Positions 1 to 8,392 are shown, counted from the stretch's first letter. The stretch is 64,000 bases of DNA from Bacteroides fragilis NCTC 9343 (GCF_000025985.1 NC_003228.3:558001-622000), one strand, 5' to 3'. Notes: generated by a model from the sequence alone, not told the origin. Numbers and translations are program-made.

Positions 1-281
1 TTTATCAGGAATAGGGAATAATCTTCATACCCGGATATTTTTCCGAGACGTTCGGCTACCTGTTGTTGCAGCTTGTTGATTACGGAGTTTGAATAGAAGC
101 CCAGGGTTGCCACCTGCTTGCTAATCATGTCAACATAATGGGGATGAGCATGTCCGATAGAGATAACGGCATGGCCTCCATAAAGATCCAGGTATTCGGT
201 TCCATTCTCGTCCCAGACGTGACAACCCTTTCCTTTTATTATGTTTATATCGAAAAGTGGATATACATCAAATAAGTTCAT
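1..281 (-). CDS. argD: Acetylornithine/succinylornithine aminotransferase, N-terminal part (cut by window edge)
   Basis: The minus-strand frame opens at an ATG (279-281) and runs off the window edge after about 93 residues. It reads MNLFDVYPLFDINIIKGKGC and continues with a YLDLYGGHAV...GHAHPHYVD region, typical of class III PLP-dependent ornithine aminotransferases. The start is 9 bases after the argC stop, so it is the last visible gene of the argR-GNAT-argG-argC-argD run. The family transfers an amino group from glutamate to the N-acylated glutamate semialdehyde made by ArgC. In Bacteroides the acyl group is reported to be succinyl rather than acetyl; that detail is from the literature, not from this sequence. 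The PLP lysine lies outside the window. Confidence 0.9.
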   Translation of the reverse strand, partial: MNLFDVYPLFDINIIKGKGCHVWDENGTEYLDLYGGHAVISIGHAHPHYVDMISKQVATLGFYSNSVINKLQQQVAERLGKISGYEDYSLFLI

Positions 282-290
282 TGTTTCTTC

Positions 291-1259
291 TTAGAATGCA
301 GAGGGCTTGAGGCGCAGGCCTACCGTTTCCTCCAGGTTAAACATCAGGTTCATGTTGTGGACAGCCTGTCCGGATGCACCTTTCAATAAATTGTCGATGC
401 AAGAAATGATCAGTAATTTATCGCCGTGTTTTTCCAGGTGAATCAGACATTTATTGGTATTTACTACCTGTTTGAGATCTATGTTTTTATCAACGATGTG
501 GACAAACGAATCTTTGGCATAATATTCCTCATACATGCGTACGATCTCTTCCAATGCTACTTTTGTTTTCACTACCAAAGTGGCAAAGATGCCGCGGGGG
601 AAATCGCCGCGATAAGGGATAAAATCAATTTCCGCATCAAAACTGTTCTGGAGTTGTTTCAGCGATTGCTTGATTTCAGGAACGTGCTGGTGTTCGAAAG
701 CTTTGTATACACTCATATTGTTGTTACGCCAGCTGAAATGACTGGTTGCACCGGGTTTTACTCCCGCTCCCGTGCTTCCTGTAATGGCGTTTACCATTAC
801 GTCCTCATTTAGCATCAGGTGTTTTGCCAGTGGGAGCAGTCCCAGCTGGATGCAAGTTGCGAAACATCCCGGATTAGCCACATGCTTTGCTGTGCAGGTT
901 GCACGACGATTTAGTTCCGGCAGACCGTATATGAAGTCATGATCCGGTGAAGCTATGCGATAATCCATTGAAAGGTCTATAATTTTCAGTTCCTCCGGGA
1001 TATTATGGCTTTCCATAAATTTCTTCGTATCCCCATGGGCTGTACAGAAGAACAGTACATCGATGTCTTCCAACGGAAGTTCGTCTGTAAAAGCCAGGTC
1101 ACACTCTCCGTAAAGTCCCTCGTGTACATCAGTAATTTTGTTTCCGGCGTTACTGGTACTGTTGATAAATACGATTTCAGTCTCGGGATGATTGATAAGC
1201 AGGCGGATAAGTTCGCCTGCTGTATATCCTGCTCCACCAATGATTCCTGCTTTTATCAT
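291..1259 (-). CDS. argC: N-acetyl(succinyl)-gamma-glutamyl-phosphate reductase
   Basis: A 322-residue protein of normal family length. The N-terminus has the NAD(P)-binding glycine motif GIIGGAGYTAGELIRLL, and the catalytic-cysteine motif HVANPGCFATC lies near residue 150. The enzyme reduces N-acyl-glutamyl phosphate to the semialdehyde in the cytoplasm. Its ATG overlaps the end of argG by 4 bases (1256-1259), so the two are very probably translationally coupled. Bacteroides is known for an N-succinyl variant of this pathway, so the natural substrate may be the succinylated compound; the sequence alone cannot settle that. Confidence 0.95.
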   Translation of the reverse strand: MIKAGIIGGAGYTAGELIRLLINHPETEIVFINSTSNAGNKITDVHEGLYGECDLAFTDELPLEDIDVLFFCTAHGDTKKFMESHNIPEELKIIDLSMDYRIASPDHDFIYGLPELNRRATCTAKHVANPGCFATCIQLGLLPLAKHLMLNEDVMVNAITGSTGAGVKPGATSHFSWRNNNMSVYKAFEHQHVPEIKQSLKQLQNSFDAEIDFIPYRGDFPRGIFATLVVKTKVALEEIVRMYEEYYAKDSFVHIVDKNIDLKQVVNTNKCLIHLEKHGDKLLIISCIDNLLKGASGQAVHNMNLMFNLEETVGLRLKPSAF

Positions 1260-2461
1260 ACCTCTTCGTCCTTATGGTTAGCATAGTAAACACGTAGTGG
1301 GGTAGAAGTCACCTTGATGAAGCCTTTTGCATCTTCGGCCGTCCAACCCTTTTGCATTTCTCCATATTCACCAAACTTGGTCTTTACCAGGTCGTCTTGT
1401 GATTCTACACCGACAGTAGAGAATGACAACGGACGGAGCTCAAGGATGGCTGTACCGTTCACATTACGTTGTGATTCTTGAAGCATTGCTTCGATATCAC
1501 GCATCACCGGTTCCAGGTATTGGCTTTCATGAAGGAACATACCATACCAGTTAGCTACCTGATCTTTCCAATATTGTTGCCATTTGCTCAATGTGTATTT
1601 CTCAAGGAAACGGTGTGCACCGATGATCAACATTGGAGCGGCGGCTTCGAATCCTACACGTCCTTTGATACCGATGATAGTATCACCTACATGCATATCA
1701 CGGCCAATACCGTAAGCAGCACCTATCTCTTCCACTTTTTGGATGGCGGCAATTTTATCTTCGAACACTTCTCCATTCACGGCGTGAAGTTCACCATTCT
1801 TAAATTCAAGGCGCAGAAGTTCACTTCCCTCTTTCGTTACTTGCTTCAGGTAGGCCGTTTCGGGCAATCCTTGTGCACTGTCTAGAATTTCTCCGCCGCA
1901 GATTGAAGTACCCCATAGTCCGACATTATAAGAGTATTTTAGTTTTGTAAAGTCTGCTTCGAAGCCATTTTTGTTCAAGTAGTCGATTTCTTCCTGACGG
2001 CTGAGTGCCATATCGCGGGTCAGCGTAATAATTTCTATGCCCGGAGTCATGACAAGGAATGTCATGTCGAAACGAATCTGGTCGTTACCGGCTCCTGTCG
2101 AACCGTGTGCAATGGCTTCCGCACCAATCTCTTTCGCATAGCGTGCGATGGCCAATGCCTGGAAAATACGTTCGGAGCTGACAGAAATAGGATAGGTACC
2201 GTTACGTAGTACGTTACCGAATATCATATATTTCAAACTTTTTTCGTAATATTCCTGAGTGACGTCGAGTGTGACATATTTCACAGCACCCAGTTTGTAG
2301 GCATTCTCTTCATTCTGTTTCAGTTGTTCTTCGCTGAAGCCACCTGTGTTGGCACACGCTGCATACACTTCATATCCTTTTTCCTTGGCCAGGTACATTA
2401 CAGTGAAAGAGGTATCGAGGCCTCCGCTGAATGCAACCACTACTTTCTTTTTCTGTTCCAT
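1256..2461 (-). CDS. argG: Argininosuccinate synthase
   Basis: A 401-residue protein beginning MEQKKKVVVAFSGGLDTS, whose SGGLDTS is the ATP pyrophosphatase P-loop of argininosuccinate synthases. Further family blocks include AHGSTGAGNDQIRFD around residue 118 and GLWGTSICGGEILD. It joins citrulline and aspartate using ATP, the penultimate step of arginine synthesis. It lies 13 bases after the GNAT gene and overlaps argC by 4 bases, inside the arg operon. The length matches the usual 400 to 450 residues. Confidence 0.96.
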   Translation of the reverse strand: MEQKKKVVVAFSGGLDTSFTVMYLAKEKGYEVYAACANTGGFSEEQLKQNEENAYKLGAVKYVTLDVTQEYYEKSLKYMIFGNVLRNGTYPISVSSERIFQALAIARYAKEIGAEAIAHGSTGAGNDQIRFDMTFLVMTPGIEIITLTRDMALSRQEEIDYLNKNGFEADFTKLKYSYNVGLWGTSICGGEILDSAQGLPETAYLKQVTKEGSELLRLEFKNGELHAVNGEVFEDKIAAIQKVEEIGAAYGIGRDMHVGDTIIGIKGRVGFEAAAPMLIIGAHRFLEKYTLSKWQQYWKDQVANWYGMFLHESQYLEPVMRDIEAMLQESQRNVNGTAILELRPLSFSTVGVESQDDLVKTKFGEYGEMQKGWTAEDAKGFIKVTSTPLRVYYANHKDEEV

Positions 2462-2474
2462 AGTGCTGTATATT

Positions 2475-3053
2475 TTAAATGTTATTTCTTTCTTGTTCTT
2501 TTTTTATGTTATGCGGATCTGTCGGATCATATAGCATAGCGGTGCAGATGCAGAATTTACGGTCCTTCGCCATCAGTATTTCATGGTTTATGCACCCTTC
2601 ACATCCTTTCCAAAAGGCTTCGTCGTCGGTCAGCTCGTTAAAAGTGACCGGTACATATCCCAATTCCGTATTCATTTTCATCACGGCTGCGCCGCTGGTC
2701 AGACTGAATATTTTAGCTCTGGGCCATCGTAAACGAGCCAATTGGAAAGAGGCTTGTTTGATACGTTTGGCCAGTCCTAATCCCCGGAAGTCAGGGTGTA
2801 CGATCAATCCTGAAGTAGCAACGTATTGCTTGTTTCCCCATGATTCAATGTAGGTAAATCCGGCAAATACATCTCCGCAAAGAGCTATGATTGCTTTTCC
2901 TTCTTTCATTTTGGTGGCTACGTACTCGTGTGTACGTTCTGCTATTCCGGTTCCGCGTACTTTTGCTGCGTTTCTGATTGTCTCCAAAATAGTGTCAACG
3001 TAAACCTCATGCGAGGCGTCGGCTACCATAACATCTATTTGTTGAGTGTCCAT
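2475..3053 (-). CDS. GNAT-family N-acyltransferase in the arginine operon
   Basis: A 192-residue soluble protein with a GNAT core. The acyl-CoA pyrophosphate-binding segment VHPDFRGLGLAKRI lies near residues 88-101, preceded by GDVFAGFTYIESW and followed by the ALTSGAAVMKMNTELGY-like strand and helix. The C-terminus has several cysteines (EGC, CIC). It sits between argR (33-base gap) and argG (13-base gap), so it is probably co-transcribed and controlled by ArgR. The arg context suggests that it may supply N-acylglutamate, the role of ArgA in other bacteria, but the sequence does not prove a substrate. An unrelated acetyltransferase carried in the operon is the alternative. Confidence 0.8.
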   Translation of the reverse strand: MDTQQIDVMVADASHEVYVDTILETIRNAAKVRGTGIAERTHEYVATKMKEGKAIIALCGDVFAGFTYIESWGNKQYVATSGLIVHPDFRGLGLAKRIKQASFQLARLRWPRAKIFSLTSGAAVMKMNTELGYVPVTFNELTDDEAFWKGCEGCINHEILMAKDRKFCICTAMLYDPTDPHNIKKEQERNNI

Positions 3054-3086
3054 TGTTGATTTAGTATAGAGTATAATTGTTGTTAG

Positions 3087-3560
3087 TTAGTTGATATTCG
3101 GAATAATGAGAGACAGGAAATGTCGTACGGCAGTGGGCGTTGCCCCTTCACGTAGTACCAACATAATGGTATCGTCTCCGGCAATTGTTCCCAAAATGGT
3201 GTCAGATTCACGGTTGTCGATGTCGTAAGCCATGCTGCTGGCATAGCCGGGGCGAGTTTTGATTACTGCGATATTTCCGGAAAACTGAAGGGAAATGAAG
3301 CCATTGTTCATCAACATTTCACTGGCACTCTGGTCGCCGACACGTTTGTACATGATGTCGTTGGGTAATACGTATACATATCTTCCGTTCATGCTGGCGG
3401 CTTTGGCCACTTTCAGTTGTTTCAGGTCACGTGAAAGAGTAGCTTGTGTCAGTTCAAATCCTTCCTGACCTAATTCTTGCAAGAGTTCTTCCTGTGAACC
3501 TACTTCCTTACTGGAGATAATCATTTTGATGGCGTCTAACCGGTTTGCTTTCTTCTTCAT
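3087..3560 (-). CDS. argR: Arginine repressor
   Basis: A 157-residue protein with the two-domain ArgR layout. A winged-helix DNA-binding half covers about residues 1-75 (IISSKEVGSQEELLQELGQEGF, then TQATLSRDLKQL). An oligomerisation and arginine-binding half follows, with GTIAGDDTIMLVLR near residues 125-138, where the conserved GDD contacts arginine. Hexameric ArgR with bound arginine normally represses the biosynthetic genes. It is the first gene of the minus-strand arg operon, so it probably autoregulates the whole unit. Its promoter lies just upstream (3587-3594) among repeated AGTATGCA-like elements. Confidence 0.95.
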   Translation of the reverse strand: MKKKANRLDAIKMIISSKEVGSQEELLQELGQEGFELTQATLSRDLKQLKVAKAASMNGRYVYVLPNDIMYKRVGDQSASEMLMNNGFISLQFSGNIAVIKTRPGYASSMAYDIDNRESDTILGTIAGDDTIMLVLREGATPTAVRHFLSLIIPNIN

Positions 3561-3586
3561 CTTGTATAATTATTCTAAGAACGACG

Positions 3587-3620
3587 CAAAAGTATGCAAT
3601 ATTTTGGAAATAGTATGCAT
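3587..3620 (-). promoter_or_regulatory. Probable arg operon promoter with repeated ARG-box-like sites
   Basis: On the minus strand, 3594-3587 reads TACTTTTG, a full match to the Bacteroides -7 consensus TAnnTTTG, 27 bases before the argR ATG. The plus-strand octamer agtatgca occurs at 3591-3598 and again at 3612-3619, a 21-bp (two-turn) spacing overlapping the promoter. A related tatacata lies near 3646. Overlap of repeats with the promoter suggests ArgR operator half-sites. The operator assignment is inference. Confidence 0.45.
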
Positions 3621-3845
3621 AAAAAGCTGTTTTTTTACTCTTTTTATACATAAAAATAGCATGTGATGTAGAAATATGCAGAATTTGGATTGGAAGTGAT
3701 ATATAATTTAGGGGGGGAGTAATTTTTGGGGTGAAAGTAAAAAGAGGAATTTAGATTGATCCGGGAATTCTCTCAGAATTTAGGTATGATCCCAAGTTTT
3801 CAAACTGAGCCACAATCCTTTAATTCCGATTCTTTTTCTTAAAAA

Positions 3846-3878
3846 CAAACAAGCCACTCAAATAGAGTGGCTTGTTTG
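3846..3878 (-). terminator. Rho-independent terminator after the tRNA pair
   Basis: A perfect 14-bp inverted repeat (3846-3859 with 3865-3878) with a 5-base loop. On the minus strand it is followed by a run of T (complement of 3841-3845 and the A/T-rich stretch beyond). It lies 8 bases beyond the 3' end of tRNA-Pro. Confidence 0.85.
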
Positions 3879-3886
3879 TGCGAATG

Positions 3887-3959
3887 TCGGAATGAGGCGA
3901 CTCGAACGCCCGACCCCTACGTCCCGAACGTAGTGCGCTACCAACTGCGCTACATTCCG
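3887..3959 (-). tRNA. tRNA-Pro(CGG)
   Basis: The 73-nt minus-strand cloverleaf has a 7-bp acceptor stem CGGAATG/CATTCCG, D-arm AGCGCAGTTGGTAGCGC, anticodon stem-loop CTACG-TTCGGGA-CGTAG with anticodon CGG, and T-loop GTTCGAGTC. The discriminator base is A, and CCA is not encoded. It lies 12 bases after tRNA-Phe and shares its transcript and terminator. Confidence 0.93.
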
Positions 3960-3971
3960 CTACTTGCAAAG

Positions 3972-4044
3972 TGGTGCCACCAGGAATCGAACCGGGGACA
4001 CAAGGATTTTCAGTCCTTTGCTCTACCAACTGAGCTATGGCACC
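3972..4044 (-). tRNA. tRNA-Phe(GAA)
   Basis: The 73-nt minus-strand cloverleaf has acceptor stem GGTGCCA/TGGCACC, D-arm AGCTCAGTTGGTAGAGC, anticodon stem-loop AAGGA-CTGAAAA-TCCTT with anticodon GAA, and T-loop GTTCGATTC. The CCA end is not encoded in full. It is the upstream member of a two-tRNA transcript. Confidence 0.95.
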
Positions 4045-4484
4045 TTTGTGATTGCGGGTGCAAAGATAGGTATAATTTTTAATACTGCAATAGTTTGGCA
4101 AAGAAAATATGAAATATTTGTCCAAAGGGAGTGGAAATCTTTTTTCTTGTTTTGATTTTACGATGATCTTACGTCTTTCTTCAACGAAAATGATATTAAT
4201 ACGTTTCTGTCGGTGAATTAATGAAGTTAGGAATGGACAGCAGACAAAGAAGATGTATGAAAATCTGTAAGACTTAGTATCTTTGGGTTAGAGACTGTAT
4301 GAATATGCATAGATGCAACCGGAAGAAAAGGTTTCTTAAAATGTGGTCATCCTCAATAAAATAAACGTTTGTCTTTATTATATGTATAATGCTATTTCCT
4401 TATCTTTACCGCAAAATTATGTAGCGGGTAACTGCGGACATGTTCATAACAAACAAAACAAATAAGATTTCCAGTTAGAAGTAT
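4045..4484. other. Intergenic region upstream of the tRNA pair and the sensor kinase
   Basis: No credible gene is seen in these 440 bases. The stretch is A/T-rich and must hold the promoter of the minus-strand tRNA transcript and that of the plus-strand kinase gene. TATCTTTA at 4401-4408 resembles the TAnnTTTG -7 box for the kinase, but no matching -33 TTTG lies at the usual distance. Confidence 0.5.
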
Positions 4485-5720
4485 ATGATGATCTACATTA
4501 TCTTTAGAGTCTTTATAATCATTATTCTTTTTATTTGTGCCAGATATTGGTATTTGTGGAGAAAGATAAGTGTGCAAAAGAACGAATGGGTGGCTCAAAC
4601 CAAGGAATCAGATACGATTTTACGTAGTATGAACGCTTGCTTTATCTTGATAAATAGTGACTTGGTGGTGATAAGGACCAATTATTATGATTTGAGTGGA
4701 ATCTCAGAAGAGCCTGAGTCCTCCGGTAGAGTCGGTGATCTACTGAATTGTAAAAACGCTGTTCGTAGTGGCGGAGGATGCGGGGCACATAAAAATTGCG
4801 AAAATTGCATGATTCGCCATACTATTGAGAATGCATTCTGCCATAAAAAGGGTTTTCATAAATTAGAAGCATCCATGAGGCTGCTCAGTTCGGATCATCA
4901 ACAGATTATTCCTTGTGATGTTTCTGTCTCGGGTACTTACTTGAATAATGAAGGTCACGAACAGATGTTACTGACTGTCTATGATATTACTGAATTGAAG
5001 AATATGCAGCGGTTGCTGAATATTGAAAAAGAGAACGCTGTTTCTGCCGAAAAGTTGAAATCTGCTTTTATAGCTAATATGAGTCATGAAATTCGTACCC
5101 CACTGAATGCGATTGTCGGTTTTTCCGGTTTGTTGGCTTCTGCGGATGATGATACGGAAAAAAAGATGTATCTGGATATTGTAGCGGAAAACAATGATCG
5201 TTTATTGCAGATAGTGACGGATGTACTCGACCTTTCAAAAATAGAGTCGGGTAGTCTGGATTTCCATTATTCCGAATTTGATGTAAACGATTTATTATGT
5301 GCTCTGCATGGCATTTTAAACATACGTCTGAAAGACAAGCCCGAAATTAAACTGATTTGTAAGGCAGGAACAGATGAATGGATCATTTATTCCGAGCAAC
5401 ATCGTATCGTACAGATAATCACAAATCTGGTACATAATGCGATGAAGTTTACCCACAGTGGGGAGATTTGTTTCGGATGTCGTCCCCAAGGAGAGGACGA
5501 GATTTACTTTTATGTTTCTGATACAGGTATTGGCATTCCTGCCGGAGAACAGGATAAAATATTCGACCGATTTACCAAATTGGACCATGAAGTACCCGGA
5601 ACAGGGCTGGGACTGACTCTTTCACAAACTATCGTACAGAATCTGGGGGGAGAAATGGGAGTCGAATCGGAAGTGACAAAAGGATCTACCTTCTGGTTTA
5701 CCCTTCCTTTGAAATCCTGA
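4485..5720 (+). CDS. Membrane-bound PAS sensor histidine kinase with a cysteine cluster
   Basis: A 411-residue protein. One N-terminal membrane helix (about residues 3-20) is followed by a PAS-like sensor domain (about 40-172). HisKA carries the phospho-accepting His201 in NMSHEIRTPLNAIVGFSG. A HATPase_c domain has its N box VHNAMKFTH near 320, G1 box DTGIGIP, F box IFDRFTK and G2 box GTGLGLTLS. There is no receiver domain, so the partner response regulator must be encoded elsewhere. The PAS region holds Cys89, Cys99, Cys105 and Cys108, packed in a C-x9-C-x5-C-x2-C pattern that could bind a metal or act as a redox switch. The gene stands alone, convergent with the antiporter gene. Confidence 0.9.
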   Translation: MMIYIIFRVFIIIILFICARYWYLWRKISVQKNEWVAQTKESDTILRSMNACFILINSDLVVIRTNYYDLSGISEEPESSGRVGDLLNCKNAVRSGGGCGAHKNCENCMIRHTIENAFCHKKGFHKLEASMRLLSSDHQQIIPCDVSVSGTYLNNEGHEQMLLTVYDITELKNMQRLLNIEKENAVSAEKLKSAFIANMSHEIRTPLNAIVGFSGLLASADDDTEKKMYLDIVAENNDRLLQIVTDVLDLSKIESGSLDFHYSEFDVNDLLCALHGILNIRLKDKPEIKLICKAGTDEWIIYSEQHRIVQIITNLVHNAMKFTHSGEICFGCRPQGEDEIYFYVSDTGIGIPAGEQDKIFDRFTKLDHEVPGTGLGLTLSQTIVQNLGGEMGVESEVTKGSTFWFTLPLKS

Positions 5721-5737
5721 GCAGATTTATGAAAAAT

Positions 5738-5788
5738 AAGAGGTTGTATCCGGTAGAATATAGAATAAACTTTCGGATACAACCTCTT
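5738..5788. terminator. Bidirectional terminator between kinase and antiporter genes
   Basis: A perfect 15-bp inverted repeat (5738-5752 with 5774-5788) around a 21-base loop lies between two convergent genes. The arms begin and end with A or T runs, so it can stop transcription from both sides. Confidence 0.75.
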
Positions 5789-5812
5789 TCATTCAGGTAG
5801 ATAGATACACTT

Positions 5813-7411
5813 TTAACTTTGTTTCTGTGGGGTGTCCTTATCGGATGAAACAGAGCCGGAACCTGTCGATGGGGCAGAAGTTGTACTACCGATAGTGGTA
5901 GCGCTGCTTGTTGCCGGACCGGCGGTAGTTGTTGTTGCCGGAGCAACTTGTGGTTTAGCTTGTGTTTCCCAGTGGAACGGTTCGAAAGTACTGTTCGGGT
6001 CAGCCCATGATGGCTTTTTAGCTGCATAAATGATAAACGGAGCAATCACAACAACCAAAGCACCGATAATCAATACAGAGAACCATACCGTGTTGCTACC
6101 TGTAGAAATCTGGCTGGGCGGGATAAAGCTGAGGATAAACGCCAGTAATGAACCGAGGAAGCCGAGGCCGCCGACAATCCACATCAAGCCGTTACCTTTT
6201 TTACCGATACGGAACGGACGGTTAGCTTTCTTCATGTTATAGCGCAGGTAGATGGCACCGGAGAACATAAGTAAGTACATCACCAGATAAAGAATAACTG
6301 TCAGCTGTGACAAGATCTGATAGAAGCTCTGTACGGAAGGCATAACCACAAACAGAAGGCTCAATACGGTAACAGCACCACCCTGAACGAACAGGATATT
6401 TTTCTGTACACCCAATTTATTGGTTTTCTGGAAGAACGGAGGCATATAACCGGCCTTACCTACGGCAAAGATACCTTTGGACGGACCGGCAACCCATGTC
6501 AATACACCTGCCAACACACCGAATGCAAGAGCAATGGCGATGATCGGTGATAACCAGGATGCATGGATATATCTAAAATAGTTGTCGAAGCCAACAAGTA
6601 AACTCTGTGTCAGGCTGATATCTTTGGCCGGGATAATGATACCTAGTGAGAATGTACCCAAGACGAAGATGATTACAGTAATAAGTGCACCGATAAATAC
6701 TGCTTTCGGATAGTTCTTTGAAGGGTTTTGCATATCCTTTACGTGGATACCGCCCATTTCCATACCGGCATAAAAGAGGAAGATACTTGCCGCTAATACC
6801 ACGTTATCGAAATTCGTAAGGTCGGGGAAGAAGCTGCTATGGAAGTCAAGGTTGGAATGCCCTCCGGATGCCAAGTAAACAATACCCAGGATAATCAGCA
6901 GGGCAGCGGGGATGATGGTTCCCACCATACCGCCTATTTTAGCTACTTTACCTACCCATCCCATTCCTTTCAGTGAGATGAAGGTAGCCAGCCAATAAAT
7001 GATAAGCACAACGGCCAGTGTATAGTATTTGTTGCTGGCCAGTGTCATGTCGTGTGTATCATTCATTCCGATGAAAGCGATAGATACAGCACCGAATGTC
7101 AATACAGTCGGATACCAGATCGTACTTTCAATCCATTGTACCCAGATGGCAAGGAATCCCAATTTCTTTCCATACGCTTCGCCTACCCAACGGAACACAC
7201 CACCCTGTTTGTCCTGGAACATGGCAGCCAATTCCGCCGCAACGAGTGATGTCGGAATAAGGAATACGATAGCTGCGAAAAGATAATAGAAGGCCGAACT
7301 CATTCCATATACGGCCTCGGCAGGAAGTCCGCGTAGGGATACTACTGCCGTTACGTTCATGATCGCCAGGGTGAATACCCCTAGTTTCACTGCTTGTTTA
7401 ATATTTGCCAT
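5813..7411 (-). CDS. APC-superfamily amino acid antiporter, GadC-like (glutamate/GABA)
   Basis: A 532-residue integral inner-membrane protein with about 12 predicted helices, beginning MANIKQAVKLGVFTLAIMNV. Recognisable blocks are RGLPAEAVYG, GGVFRWVGEAYG, FYAGMEMGGIHVKDMQNP and WVAGPSKGIFAVGKAG, which match glutamate/GABA antiporters of acid-resistance systems. After the last helix comes a soluble tail containing FEPFHWE and then about 50 residues rich in Ala, Thr, Ser and Gly; in E. coli GadC the C-terminal tail is a pH-sensitive plug. It is divergent from a K+-channel-like gene, an arrangement I recall for gad loci in other Bacteroides. No glutamate decarboxylase or glutaminase gene lies next to it here. 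GABA specificity is inferred from family resemblance. Confidence 0.85.
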   Translation of the reverse strand: MANIKQAVKLGVFTLAIMNVTAVVSLRGLPAEAVYGMSSAFYYLFAAIVFLIPTSLVAAELAAMFQDKQGGVFRWVGEAYGKKLGFLAIWVQWIESTIWYPTVLTFGAVSIAFIGMNDTHDMTLASNKYYTLAVVLIIYWLATFISLKGMGWVGKVAKIGGMVGTIIPAALLIILGIVYLASGGHSNLDFHSSFFPDLTNFDNVVLAASIFLFYAGMEMGGIHVKDMQNPSKNYPKAVFIGALITVIIFVLGTFSLGIIIPAKDISLTQSLLVGFDNYFRYIHASWLSPIIAIALAFGVLAGVLTWVAGPSKGIFAVGKAGYMPPFFQKTNKLGVQKNILFVQGGAVTVLSLLFVVMPSVQSFYQILSQLTVILYLVMYLLMFSGAIYLRYNMKKANRPFRIGKKGNGLMWIVGGLGFLGSLLAFILSFIPPSQISTGSNTVWFSVLIIGALVVVIAPFIIYAAKKPSWADPNSTFEPFHWETQAKPQVAPATTTTAGPATSSATTIGSTTSAPSTGSGSVSSDKDTPQKQS

Positions 7412-7627
7412 AAGTTAAGGTTTTAAGTGAAAAATATTTTTAAGTCAGTGTCTATAACAACGTTTAACGTGAGATGTTTTAGTTTACTAACGTCAAACTT
7501 GGTTAATTAACATCGGTGAAGAGTGAAATCACCGGTTCCTCTATTGAATCCGGGTGGGTATCAAACAAATCGTGTAGGACTCTTGTTCCTTCTGCATAAT
7601 AAAATAACCTATAAAATATCAGCGCTT

Positions 7628-8365
7628 ATGAAAATGGCTCTTTCTGATTTTGCTTTGCGGAAGAAAGGGATTTACGGCATTTTACATGTCATCATCCTGC
7701 TGCTTTCCCTGTTTCTGGTCATCAGCATCTCGATAGATACGTTTAAGGGTATCCCTTTTTATACCCAATCGGTTTATATGAAAGTTCAGCTATGGATTTG
7801 TGTCTTATTTCTGTTTGATTTCATTCTCGAGTTGTTTCTTTCGAAAAATAAGTGGCACTATCTTAGTACGCATTTCATCTTTTTGTTGGTGGCGATACCT
7901 TACCAGAATATTATATCCTATATGGGATGGACTTTTTCACCCGAAGTGACTTATATGATTCGTTTTGTTCCTTTGGTCCGGGGCGGCTATGCGATGGCTA
8001 TTGTGGTGGGGTGGCTTACTTATAATAAGGCTTCCGGACTGTTTGTTTCCTATCTGACTATGTTGCTTGCTACTGTTTACTTTTCAAGCCTGGCTTTTTT
8101 TGTACTCGAACACAAGGTCAATCCCTTGGTGACCGGTTACGGAGATGCGCTTTGGTGGGCATTTATGGATGTGACTACGGTAGGTTCCAATATTATTGCT
8201 GTCACCGTGACGGGACGTGTACTTTCGGTGTTGCTGGCGGCACTGGGTATGATGATGTTCCCGATCTTTACGGTTTATGTCACCAGCCTGATTCAAAAAA
8301 AGAACAAAGAGAAAGAGGAGTATTATAAACAATTGGAGGCAGCTGACGAAAGTAAGCCAAAATAA
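7628..8365 (+). CDS. Potassium-channel-like (voltage-gated ion channel superfamily) membrane protein
   Basis: A 245-residue protein. I take the start at ATG 7628 (MKMALSDFALRKKGIYG); the frame is open back to a GTG at 7523, but those residues look non-coding. There are five or six membrane segments, with helices near residues 20-40, 58-76, 85-105, 145-165 and 200-222. A short pore loop WWAFMDVTTVGSN resembles the TVGYG-type selectivity filter but reads TTVGSN, so ion selectivity is uncertain. A charged Lys/Glu-rich C-terminal helix follows. The gene diverges from the GadC-like antiporter with a 216-base shared promoter region, suggesting a joint role in pH or membrane-potential homeostasis. 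Confidence 0.75.
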   Translation: MKMALSDFALRKKGIYGILHVIILLLSLFLVISISIDTFKGIPFYTQSVYMKVQLWICVLFLFDFILELFLSKNKWHYLSTHFIFLLVAIPYQNIISYMGWTFSPEVTYMIRFVPLVRGGYAMAIVVGWLTYNKASGLFVSYLTMLLATVYFSSLAFFVLEHKVNPLVTGYGDALWWAFMDVTTVGSNIIAVTVTGRVLSVLLAALGMMMFPIFTVYVTSLIQKKNKEKEEYYKQLEAADESKPK

Positions 8366-8392
8366 CTGTTCAGGAATAAGTATGCCTAAAAA

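Noticed and set aside
3820..4125. 101-codon minus-strand frame over the tRNA genes
   Set aside because: It is the translation of the two tRNAs and the terminator, not a protein gene.
7523..7627. Longer N-terminus for the channel-like protein (GTG start)
   Set aside because: The 35 extra residues (for example SPVPLLNPGGYQTN) lack channel-family character, and the ATG at 7628 begins a typical N-terminus.
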